DNA of 64,000 nucleotides from Cycas panzhihuaensis (lineage: Eukaryota > Cycadophyta): NCBI GenBank assembly GCA_023213395.1, contig CM041465.1, positions 66,099,741-66,163,740 on the forward strand. The letters run 5' to 3'. The notes under the pieces were generated by a model. That model saw only the letters and a program-made list of their open reading frames with translations, ran no database searches and had not been told where the DNA came from. Position 1 is the first letter of the stretch, and every line of letters begins with the position of its first letter. Shown here piece by piece: positions 12,301-20,289 of this stretch. The position numbers and the translations under genes were made by a program.

Positions 12301-12831
12301 GTTTTGTTTCTCTGCACTAGTGTGGGGCATCCTCCTAGTCCTAGGTTTCCTCTTAAGACCCCTTTTGTTATAGAGCCTGGTCATTTTCACATGTCACATG
12401 ACATTGCGCATGTCGATCATCACGTTCCTGGCTCTTCCATCCCATCACCTCACGTAGGTGATGATGTTGAGAGTTTCCCTCTTGCCTTTTATGAGGGACC
12501 TCTCCTTGACTCTCCTTCAGAGTCTCTTAGGGATGATGGGTAGCTTTCAGGCCATACCGGTCCTATCGCTCCTATGCTATCCCGTACCTTGTCCATTTGA
12601 AGTCAGATCATCCATGTGGTGGACTACTTTGAAGACGATGAGGCTTTACTGGAGCACTTAGCAGGTTCCATGCCCAGTTTGCCTCCTGGTCACCACAAGC
12701 TTGGCCACCAAAAGGTCTTAGCGATTGGGTCCACATTAGCCGACCCAATCCCTTCTTCCGTTTCCTCTCTTCTGGTCGATCTTGCCCCCCTCCATTTCGA
12801 GGAGGGGAATGCCATGTGCATGGGGGCAACT

Positions 12832-13730
12832 TAGGACATAGTCCTTGCCCCGGACAAGGTCATCAAGGTAGGAGCGGAATGTACTCCTGACAAAGTGAGG
12901 GAATACTCCCTCCTGTTCCAGGATTTCCGCGATGTATTCGCATGAGACTACTCGGATATGAAGGGCATTGACCCCTCCATCGTCACGCATAACCTTACGA
13001 CCGTTCCTGATGCTCGCCCAGTGCGTTAGAAGCAGCATCCCCTTCACCTAAAGCTTTCAGCTACCGTTAAGATGGAGGTTGAGAAGCTTCTAGATGCAGG
13101 ACTCGTTTCTTCCATCGATTACCCTAAGTGGGTATCGAATATCGTTCCCGTTGTTAAGAAGAATGGGACCATTCGTATTTGTGTCGATTTTCATGACATA
13201 AACAACGCTTGTCCTAAGGACAACTTTCCTCTTCCCTTCATTGATTAAATAATTGATCATACAACTGGATTCGAAGTAATGTCCTTAACGGACGGCTTCT
13301 CCAGCTATAACCAAATTCAGATTTCTCTTGAAGACCGCCATAAGATGGCCTTCACTACACCATGGGGTACCTTCGCCTACAAGGCAATGCCCTTTGGTCT
13401 TAAGAATGCAGGGGCTACTTATCAAAGAGATATGAATTTTATCTTTCACGACCTCATCAACAATACGTTAGAGGTCTTCATGGATGATATGATGGGCCTT
13501 TCACGTACCAGAGCCCATCATCCCTCTGACTTACGCGCCATCTTCACAAGATGCCGCAAGTATCACGTTAGCCAGAACCTGCTAAAATGCGTGTTTGCCA
13601 TCACTTCAAGCAAACTCTTGGGTTTCCTCATGTCCCAACAAGGAATCCAAATCGATCCAGAAAAAGTCAAGGTAATCCTTGACATGCCGCCACCTAGGAC
13701 CCAATGACAAATTAAGTCATTCCTAGGCAG
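12832..13730 (+). pseudogene. pol: reverse transcriptase, copy 1
   Basis: RNA-directed DNA polymerase. Seen in order: LLDAGLVSSIDYPKWVSNIV (about 13087-13146), VVKKNGTIRICVDF, SLTDGFSSYNQIQ with the first catalytic Asp (about 13282-13320), the PFGLKNAGATYQ motif (about 13390-13425), and EVFMDDMMG at about 13471-13497, where FMDD stands in place of the usual YxDD. Five in-frame stops occur at 12832, 12943, 13027, 13246 and 13705; all five are at the same places in copy 2. Each is one transition away from a sense codon (W, W, Q, Q, R). The domain cannot be expressed as a whole. Confidence 0.88.
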
Positions 13731-14200
13731 ACTTGGTTTTCTGAGGCGTTTCTTGGCAAATTTTTCCATAAACGCCAAGCCTCTTATGAACCTATTGAAG
13801 AAAGGTACCCCTTTTGTTTATTTGGACAAGACCCAAAAGGCCTTCGTAGGGCTCAAGGAAGCTCTCATTTACGCCTTCTACACCGCACCTCCTCGCTTTG
13901 ATAGGCCCTTCATCCTATACACCTCGGTAACCGAAGAATACCTGGGCGTAATGCTCGCATAAGAGGACAATTCAGGAACTGAGAGGGCTATTTATTTCAT
14001 CAGCCGCACTCTCGTTGCCACTGAATTAAACTATCCCTCCGCCGAAAAGGAATGCCTCTCCTTGGTCCATACGACCAAGAAGTTTAGGCATTACTTTCTT
14101 GTCAATACAACCAAGGTGATCGTTCAATCTGATCCCTTGCATTACTTACTCGTTCAGACTTGATAGTTAGGGCAGGTCATTGGGCCGTCCTGCTTCAAGA
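13731..14200 (+). pseudogene. pol: native Ty3-type RNase H, degenerate, copy 1
   Basis: Follows RT after the tether (SFLGRLGFLRRFL). The expected first catalytic Asp (LYxDAS in most Ty3 elements) is missing: the text reads FILYTSVTEEYLGVMLA at about 13906-13962. The EKECLSLV and IVQSDPLHYLL segments are kept. Loss of this Asp is also seen in copy 2, and is known in Tat elements that gained a second RNase H. A private TAA at 13960 and a frameshift near 14158 add to the decay. Confidence 0.75.
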
Positions 14201-15616
14201 ATTTGACTTACAAGTTATTAATAGGAAGTCAAAGAAGGGAATGATAATAGTAGAGCAATTAGCCGATGGTGCCATTCCCAATGCCAGTGGCATTCCTGTT
14301 GACGACTCTTTCCTGGACGAGTCTATCATGACCATCCACGATGCTTCTCCTCACCCACTCACCGACAGTGAGTGGTATGGTGACATTGTACGATATCTGA
14401 CTCAGCAAGAATATCGCCCTGAAGTCAGTAACAAGGTTAGGTCATGTATCCGTGCCACTGCTAGGCAACACTTCCTCGTGGATGAAGTGTTGTACAAGAG
14501 ATCCTTCGATGGGATCCTGCTTCGTTGTGTCGCTCTTGATGAAGCAGACCAAATACTCCACAAATGCCATCATGGCATTTGTGGGGGCCACTTTGGGGGC
14601 CAATCCATGGCCCAAAGGATCCTCTGCATGGGTTATTACTAGCCATCCTTGTTCAAGGATACCCACACTTGTGCCCTTAGATGTCGGTGATGTCAGGAGC
14701 ACGCCAATGTCTCTCATGTACCTTCCGAGCCGTTGCACCCTATCGTGTCTCCATGGCCCTTTTCTCAATGGGGCTTAGACCTCATTGGGGCTATATCGCC
14801 GCCATCTTCCACACAACATAAATATATCCTAACCATTACCGAATACTTCACTAAATGGGTAGAGGCAATCCCCCTGTCCACTACCCCTAGCAAGACGATA
14901 GCCACCTTCGTCTTCCACCATATTATCTGTTGTTTCAGGATTTTAGATGTCCTAATCATGGATAATGAAACTTCCTTCTGTAATAAGGAAATGGACGAAT
15001 TGTGCGAGAAATTCAAGATCTCGCATAAGACGTCATCCCCTTATTACCCCCAAGCAAATGGGCAAGTTGAATCCTTCAACAAAACACTCATCAGCATTTT
15101 AAAGAAAACTATCGCCCAGTCCCAAAGGGAGTGGCACATCCAACTCCCTTCCGCCCTATGGGCTCTCGCACTTCCATCCGCACAGCTACCGGAATGACCC
15201 CATTCTCGTTAGTCTATGGAACCGAGGCAATACTCCCACTGGAAGTGGAGATCCCCTCTCTTCGGGTTTCCCTTCGAGGCCTCATTGAAGAGCAGTCTAT
15301 TCGCCAGGCTCGCCTCCTAGACCTCGAAGCCCTGGATGAGAGGCGCTTAACGGCTTATCAAGCGAACCTTGCTTCGAAAGCCTGCTTGTAAAGGACACAC
15401 GACAAATGTCTTCGTGCTCGTCCTTTGTGCCCCGGGGACCACATCCTTAAATTGGAGTACCTTTACGATCGCTTGGCCAAATTCAGGCCCAAATGGGTAG
15501 GCCCCTTTGTCGTTCTCGAAAGCCTCAATAATGACGCATACATGATCGCCATCTTAGATGGCTTAGAATTTGAGAAAGCGATTAACGGAAAATTCCTTAA
15601 GAAGTTTTACGCGTGA
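14201..15616 (+). pseudogene. pol: integrase, copy 1
   Basis: Inserts cDNA into the host genome. The zinc-binding HHCC module lies at about 14551-14700 (CHHGICGGHFGG and ALRCR.CQEH). The catalytic core has WGLDLIGAISPP (D, about 14770), LIMDNETSFCNKE (D, about 14955; Gly to Glu against DNGTSF in copy 2) and NGQVESFNKTL (E, about 15057). A GPF-like C-terminal module, FRPKWVGPFVVLESL, lies at about 15482-15527, with the stop at 15614. Breaks: TAG at 14641 (Trp in copy 2), a one-base loss near 15163, and a TAA at 15388. Confidence 0.88.
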
Positions 15617-15663
15617 TCTTTTCGCACTTTTTCTCCGCCATGCTCCGAAACGAGCCTAAACTG

Positions 15664-15720
15664 CCATTTTAAATTGTTCCCATTCCTCCTAACCATGGGT
15701 AGAATGGCAATTTAAGATGG
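15664..15720 (+). other. long stem-loop just after the pol stop, copy 1
   Basis: CCATTTTAAATTG (15664-15676) pairs with CAATTTAAGATGG (15708-15720), with one G-U pair, and the inner CCATTC (15680-15685) pairs with GAATGG (15702-15707). The loop holds CCATGG. The same structure is present at 36676-36732. It lies in the convergent zone between pol and the antisense gene, where a 3'-end or RNA-stability role is possible. Confidence 0.65.
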
Positions 15721-16135
15721 ATTTTCACTTCTTCTTCCAGTTCCTCCCGCGGAACCTACGTTCCCATGTGCTCTTGGGAACCTTTGTCCTCCTATTTGGG
15801 CATCCACTGACTAGGACGACGCTGTGGAGTATCGTCACTCATTTTTTCCTACCTGTTGTTTCCTTTGCATATTCTGCTATGCTCCCCCATGGACGTGCAT
15901 GTCGCTCTATTTCTAACCTCACACCTCTCGATCACCTCTGCTTATGGTGGACGTGTGTGCTCCTATTAGACATATATCCATACATGGAAGAAAACACATG
16001 CATATTACAACTAAATATTTACAACAAAATTTCTTATAACAAAATATATTTACATATTTACATTTACAACATATAAAAATATTCATTTACAAAATGATAC
16101 ATACCATTTCATGTCAAAATGGGGTTCCAATTACC

Positions 16136-16215
<80 letters not shown>

Positions 16216-16474
16216 CAAAAATGTCATGGTACATCATGCATGTGGGAAGCCAGGATCCTTGTAGGGGGGGTACAATCATGTGAGCCTACATATGACCCCC
16301 TGGAGGCCCGTGCTTTCCCGTTAAAACTATATATACATCTCATCTACTGTTATCTTGATCCTGGGGTGCCATCCCCTAGTCTGCATGATCCCTCTCCTAG
16401 GGACCACATCCCTCTGAGGCTCCTCCTAAGCCTCCGCGAGCTACCTGCCTCACTCCCCTCGCCCCGAGGCCGTC
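15721..16474. other. convergent intergenic region of copy 1 with hairpin and TA microsatellite
   Basis: Non-coding stretch between the integrase and the end of the antisense gene. It holds an inverted repeat TGGGGT/ACCCCA (16120-16138) directly before a TA run. The plus-strand ORF with poly-Ile/Tyr across the TA run is an artefact. Confidence 0.6.
16139..16213. repeat. (TA)n microsatellite, copy 1
   Basis: About 75 bp of uninterrupted TA. The homologous run in copy 2 is 37182-37246. Confidence 0.95.
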
Positions 16475-17001
16475 TCAGGGTCGTAGCCACTGTGTGTGTG
16501 TGTGGGTTCGGCTCCTGCTCGACCTCGAGACCATCTGCGCTACTAGCTGGTCGTATCAGATCTGGATCCGATCCCTCTCCCCCGGGAGTCCCTCCTCCAT
16601 ACTCTGAAACTTCTCCTCTGTCACCTTGAGGTGCTCCTCCAGTACTACTATGCGGATGTTGCTCCCCGCATCTCCTCCTAGTCTGCTCTGAGCCTCTAAG
16701 GCCTGGACTCGTCTGCGTAGCTCATCCCGCTTGCCCCTGGCCGCGTCAAGCTCTTACTATAACTGCCCCCCGAATGCCGTATGTTCCTGGGTCTCTGTAG
16801 CCTAGATGTCTCTCACCCTCGCCAATGGGGCGAATGCCTGCATGTGGGCTCCTACCGACCTGGCTGCATCCTCCGCTTGGATGGGTGGTTGCCCCTCTGC
16901 GTAGACCTAAGAGAATATCTCCCTCACCATGGCCTCCACCAGTCTCTAGACCTATGCTACTCCTGTCAATGTAACATGCCGTGTGTCAGTGTATATCCTC
17001 A
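16475..17001 (-). pseudogene. antisense gene exon 3 (coiled coil), copy 1
   Basis: C-terminal exon of the gene running against gag-pol. It follows an acceptor reading TTATGGTATGCAG and continues the frame of exon 2 in phase 1. The text has an amphipathic charged part, with KRDELRRRVQALEAQSRLGG (about 16672-16731) and VVLEEHLKVTEEKFQSMEEG (about 16595-16650), which looks like a coiled coil. It ends after a (TG)7 dinucleotide tract at TGA 16475-16477; a stop at the homologous place occurs in copy 2 (37503-37505). Copy 1 has several internal stops (for example TAG 16804). Function unknown. Confidence 0.6.
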
Positions 17002-17074
17002 CTGCATACCATAATAAAATAAAATCAAGGATCTATCTAGATGTCAAACGACTAAGGAAACGGTTAGGTCTCAC
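17002..17074 (-). other. predicted intron 2 of antisense gene, copy 1 (73 bp)
   Basis: Donor TGGCAG/GTGAGA and acceptor TATGCAG/T. The reading frame is kept across it (phase 1). An intron of the same length and position is at 38024-38096. The frame of exon 2 meets a stop within the intron if unspliced (17064-17066). Confidence 0.65.
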
Positions 17075-18307
17075 CTGCCACGGCCACCGGCTCCTCTGCT
17101 CGGGCGACATCCTCGTCTCCTGGCCCTTTGCCATCTGTAGGTACCTCGTCCTCATGTACATCCTCTGCCTCTACCTCGCTCATGGTAGGGACTAGCTTGA
17201 CCCTCGTCTCTCCGGATCTCCTCACGATCCGTAGTCTGCGACCCCTGGTCTCAGGCACCCTACTCTCCTCAGCGGCTCCTGATGGGCCTGCCCCTCCTTC
17301 AGTAGTCTCGGATGGTCCTTCTGCTCCTCCTGACGACCGTGATGGACCTGCCTCTCCTGCAGGTCGTGATGGGCCAGCCCCATCTCCCCCGTCATCACCG
17401 TCGTCGTCGCTATCGCCATCGCTGTCATCATTATCATCGCCGTCGATGGGTGCTCCGGCTCCACCCGCTCCATCATCACTCTCCCACCTCACTGCTCTGT
17501 ATGGCTCTACTGTATAGTCTGTCAGAGTAAGGAGGTCGAGTGATGTCGCATCGACCGACCGATGGACATGTGCCTGATCCTCTCTCCCTCGGAGCCATGT
17601 CTGCCATCTGTGGACCATCGGGGCCCACTCTACTATGAGGAATGGCCCCCCTACTGGTGCCACTACCGCAAAATGGTTAAAAAACCAGCACTGCAATAGT
17701 GTGCTGTAAGAAAACCCTCCTCTGCCGGATCTCTGGATGGTGTCTAGCTGGGTGACGAGGTTCACCTCAACTAGAGTGGCCCAGTCCATCCTCTCGCCGG
17801 CTTCACACCGGCGCGCTGCATCCACCCAATCTCCAGGGATCTCCCTGTAGTTCTGTTTTTGGAAATCTGAAACAGAATGCATAATAGTATCAACTTCCTC
17901 ACCCGAGGAATCCTAGACATGAGCATAGTCTAGAGGGGAGCTCCCCTCTGCTCCCACCTGTCGGTCCCTGTGAGGAACTGGGCCACCTCCCTGTGTGTTG
18001 CCTCGATGCTAGGCAGCGCTCCCAGCCTCACTGACCTCCCTGTCGCTGGTACCCCCAGAATCCACCTGATATCTCCTGGGTTAATCGTGACATCACCTAT
18101 CTGAGGAAAGTGAAATACATGCCTCCTCTTGTCCCAGTGCGACACGATGTCAACTAGGAGCCTCTGGTCTGACGCGAACTGTGGGGTCTTGACGGCCTTC
18201 TATAGGCCACACCTCTTCAGAGTCGCCTTGTCCTCTTGGGACACCATCCCCAAGTAGCTTAGTATCGACATGCCAACGTTCTCACGGTTATCCACCGCGA
18301 TAACTGC
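17075..18307 (-). pseudogene. antisense gene exon 2 (plant-mobile-domain-like + acidic linker), copy 1
   Basis: Central exon on the minus strand. The 5' half reads ASDQRLLVDIVSHWDKRR and HVFHFPQIGDVTINPGDIRW (about 18060-18170), followed by ILGVPATGRSVRLG. This resembles the start of the plant mobile domain (FHL..GE.TITLEDV..LLGLP). A long frame at 17067-17882 follows, with STLLQCWFFNHFAVVAPV and RWQTWLRGRE, then a Gly/Asp/Pro-rich acidic stretch and a basic RGRRLRIVRR patch that could be a nuclear signal. The two halves are in different frames; the shift is the same in copy 2. One TAG (about 18198) is private to copy 1. The domain assignment is inference; the ORF length and conservation are seen. 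Confidence 0.65.
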
Positions 18308-18440
18308 CTGCAATCATCAAAAGTCAGTCAAGGTCAGCCTCCTAGCAGTCATCTAGACCCCTAGCTCTCTTTCTAATTTTCCTTTCTAATTTTGAAATTT
18401 GTTTGGCCCTTTTCTATTTTTTACGGTTTTACTGCATCTG

Positions 18441-18474
18441 GCTCCAAATTTAGCGGTACCGCTAAATTTAGAGC
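18441..18474. repeat. 34-bp near-perfect palindrome centred on GGTACC
   Basis: The inner 24 bp (18446-18469) is a perfect palindrome, AAATTTAGCGGT followed by ACCGCTAAATTT. GCTC/GAGC arms add to it, with one unpaired position (18445/18470) that is paired in copy 2. In copy 2 (39453-39486) the core has decayed. Confidence 0.85.
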
Positions 18475-18486
18475 GGGTCCAACGAC

Positions 18487-18628
18487 GATCGCTCTCCTGC
18501 AGCGATCCCGTAGCCAAGATCGCGATGAAGTGATCTTGGCCGTGGTACGAATGGCAACCCCCCAAAAAGGGGAGTTTCAGCCCAGAAAATCCCAAAAATT
18601 TTTGTGGTGGACCCCTGTGGGGCCCACC
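18487..18628. other. run of hairpins in the 3' region / antisense intron 1, copy 1
   Basis: Successive inverted repeats: GATCGCT/AGCGATC (18487-18493, 18501-18507); GCCAAGATC/GATCTTGGC (18513-18521, 18532-18540); CCCC-AAAAA-GGGG near 18560-18572; GGTGGACCCC/GGGGCCCACC (18606-18628, one mismatch). Copy 2 keeps most of them (39504-39630). Confidence 0.65.
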
Positions 18629-18794
18629 GAGACCAGGGCTCCCTAATGCCTAGGTCCCCGCCTCTTTTCGGGTCCAATTCAGACTCCAAGAGGTATCCAA
18701 TTGCCCATAAGGGGCATAAAAATGTATAAACATTAACTAGAAAGCATTAAATTTTAAACTTTGAAATGGAGAAGGTTTTGCGAGATCCACTCAC

Positions 18795-18914
18795 TGGGTC
18801 TAGCCTCACTGTCGCCATCTCGTCTCGCTGGTCGTAACGACTATCACTATGCTCGGATCTGACAGTCAGATCATCTCCTGTGTGCCTTTGAAGTTGGGTA
18901 GCGCTCCGCGTCAT
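18795..18914 (-). pseudogene. antisense gene exon 1, copy 1
   Basis: 40 codons from ATG 18912-18914 (MTRSATQLQRHTGDDL) to the donor at 18795, ending MATVRLDP. Copy 2 is open over the same 40 codons (MTQSATRLQRHAGDDL). A second ATG lies at 18816-18818. The distance from the TATA box (about 65 bp) fits a short 5' UTR. The start is chosen because an upstream ATG at the TATA box would precede the expected transcription start. Confidence 0.55.
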
Positions 18915-18977
18915 AAGGAAAAGGCTCTGGTTTCGTACGAGAGCCGGTGAAAATGAATTTGATTTTCATTTGTTTTC

Positions 18978-18985
18978 CTTATATA
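18978..18985 (-). promoter_or_regulatory. TATA box of antisense gene, copy 1
   Basis: TATATAAG on the minus strand (CCGCCTATATAAGGAAAAC context), conserved at 39979-39986. The surrounding CCTTATATAGG is almost palindromic, so it might also work for plus-strand transcription toward the second RNase H. Confidence 0.55.
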
Positions 18986-19510
18986 GGCGGGGGCCCCGAC
19001 GGGCACTTCTTCCGTTTCTGGCTCCGCGATAGTCGTTGGGACCGTCTCGTTCCCCTGTTAGCCTTTGCCTTCTAGCCCTATCACCCATTGTACTCTATTG
19101 ATGCCCTTTTTGCCCCCCTTGCAAGGGCATTTATGGTGCCTCATTATCGCACTTTTGCTAGGGCCCTTCTGCATCGTTTTACACGCTACTCCTGTGCATG
19201 CCTGAGTTTATACTCGTTTGGCTCATTTCGCCGCCCTGGACTCGTTTTTACAGCGCTTTCTCACTCCTGGGGTCCCCAAAGGAAGCGCTCCCCCATCCAG
19301 GGGCATGTTTTGCTTCCCAAAGCAACCTTTGGTACTCCGGGGCGTCCTTTCTCCGCCCACTCTCAGCCAGTGGCCGGATTGCTCGCTCTCATTCTCAAGT
19401 AACCTCATTGCTAGGCCCTCCTACCCCTCTTGGCCACCTTCTTGCTTGCCATTTGAGTCTTTCTTTTACTTTCATTGCTATTTGTTTGCTACCAGAGCTT
19501 AGTATTCAGG
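18986..19510. other. region between antisense promoter and second RNase H, copy 1
   Basis: No recognised gene. A plus-strand ORF at 19088-19402 has a homologue at 40089-40301, cut short by a stop in copy 2. The text is low in recognisable motifs and its coding status is open. Possible splice acceptors (TTTGCTACCAG and TTAGTATTCAG) lie just before the RNase H start. Confidence 0.4.
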
Positions 19511-19936
19511 CGTGTCCCTTCTCGTTTTTACCGATGGTGGAAGTCGCGGCAACCCTAGACCTTCCGCCGCTTGCGTGGATTCTTCGCAGCCCTTCCGAAC
19601 ATGATTTCTTGCATTCTGGGGTCTTCCTTCCTGAGGCTACCAATAATGAAGCTGAGTACATGGCCGTTATTGAAGCCCTTACCGATGCTCTCTATTTCCA
19701 TTGCGGATCTATAGTGTTGCTTTGCGATTCTCAGGTTGTGGTGTCCCATCTCACCCAGGTTTACCAAGTGTGATGCCCTCACCTGAGAACCCTCACGTCT
19801 ATTGTCAGGTCTCTTCTAGCTTGTTTCTCGTCTCTGGATATTCAACATATCCCTAGGCACCTCAATGATGAGGCCGACAGCCTCGTCTGCCTCATCCTTG
19901 AGCGTCGCCTCCCTCTTCTAGATAACCGCCCCTGAG
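19511..19936 (+). pseudogene. second RNase H (archaeal/RVT_3 type), copy 1
   Basis: Ribonuclease H domain lying 3.9 kb after integrase, near the 3' end of the internal region. The catalytic text is VFTDGGSRGNP (D, about 19525), TNNEAEYMAVIEALTDAL (E, about 19640), LLCDSQVVVSHL (D, about 19725) and PRHLNDEADSLV (D, about 19855-19890). Copy 1 has lost the start (GTG where copy 2 has ATG) and carries a one-base insertion near 19563 that puts the first motif out of frame. Tat elements are known to carry such an extra RNase H, thought to replace the damaged native one. Confidence 0.82.
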
Positions 19937-20289
19937 GCTTGCCTGGCCAGCCCGTGCCCAAGTCTCTGGTTGTTGTTAGTTAGATGTGCTTGCTCTATTT
20001 GCTGGATGCCCTCCTACTTCACGTTGCACTTCGATAACAAGGGCATCCCCTTTTACTTGCTTATTTCATTTACAGGTTGATGCTTAGACGATGCATAGGC
20101 AACCCCTATGCCATCCTCATCTTCATCTCCCTTGTCCATGCGTTTCGCCACGACACTCGCCTACACCCTTGGTCCACGTGCTGCTCTTTATTGCTTATAT
20201 ATATATATGCATGTGTTACTCGTATCTTTGATTGCTAGCATTTGCCATCACGTTATGCTTCGGCGGGGGGTCTTTGCTACCAAAGGCGA
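19937..20289 (+). other. 3' untranslated region and decayed PPT, copy 1
   Basis: Non-coding stretch to LTR2. The last bases, CCAAAGGCGA, correspond to CCAAGGGGGTAG before LTR3, which is the polypurine tract for plus-strand priming; here it is altered. Confidence 0.55.

Larger units (their letters stand above)
18308..18794 (-). other. predicted intron 1 of antisense gene, copy 1 (487 bp)
   Basis: Donor CCCA/GTGAGTGG and acceptor TTGATGATTGCAG/GCA. Exon 1 and exon 2 join in phase 0. Copy 2 has the same sites (39318-39796). The intron holds the palindrome and hairpins at 18441-18628. Confidence 0.6.

Noticed and set aside
13246-13248. Shared TAA in RT as evidence for a variant genetic code or suppression
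   Set aside because: The stops are of all three kinds, all fit C-to-T or G-to-A change, and occur with frameshifts elsewhere. Shared descent of a dead copy explains them.
14442-14768. Pair of 108-codon ORFs on both strands, also at 35456-35792
   Set aside because: Out-of-frame shadows of the integrase zinc-binding region, which is clearly supported in the third frame.
16111-16629. 172-codon plus-strand ORF with a long Ile-Tyr repeat
   Set aside because: The repeat is the translation of a TA microsatellite, and the rest overlaps antisense exon 3 in the opposite direction. The same holds for 37118-37657 and for ORFs across 22033-22119.
17128-17517. 129-codon plus-strand Ser/Pro-rich ORF, also at 38150-38539
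   Set aside because: It is the mirror of the acidic Gly/Asp/Pro-rich linker of the antisense gene. The minus-strand frame is longer, continues into splice-compatible exons and has a recognisable upstream domain.
17846-17882. 36-bp GTGAGG...TTTCAG interval as an intron
   Set aside because: Too short for a plant intron, not a length that restores the frame, and the acceptor is absent in copy 2.
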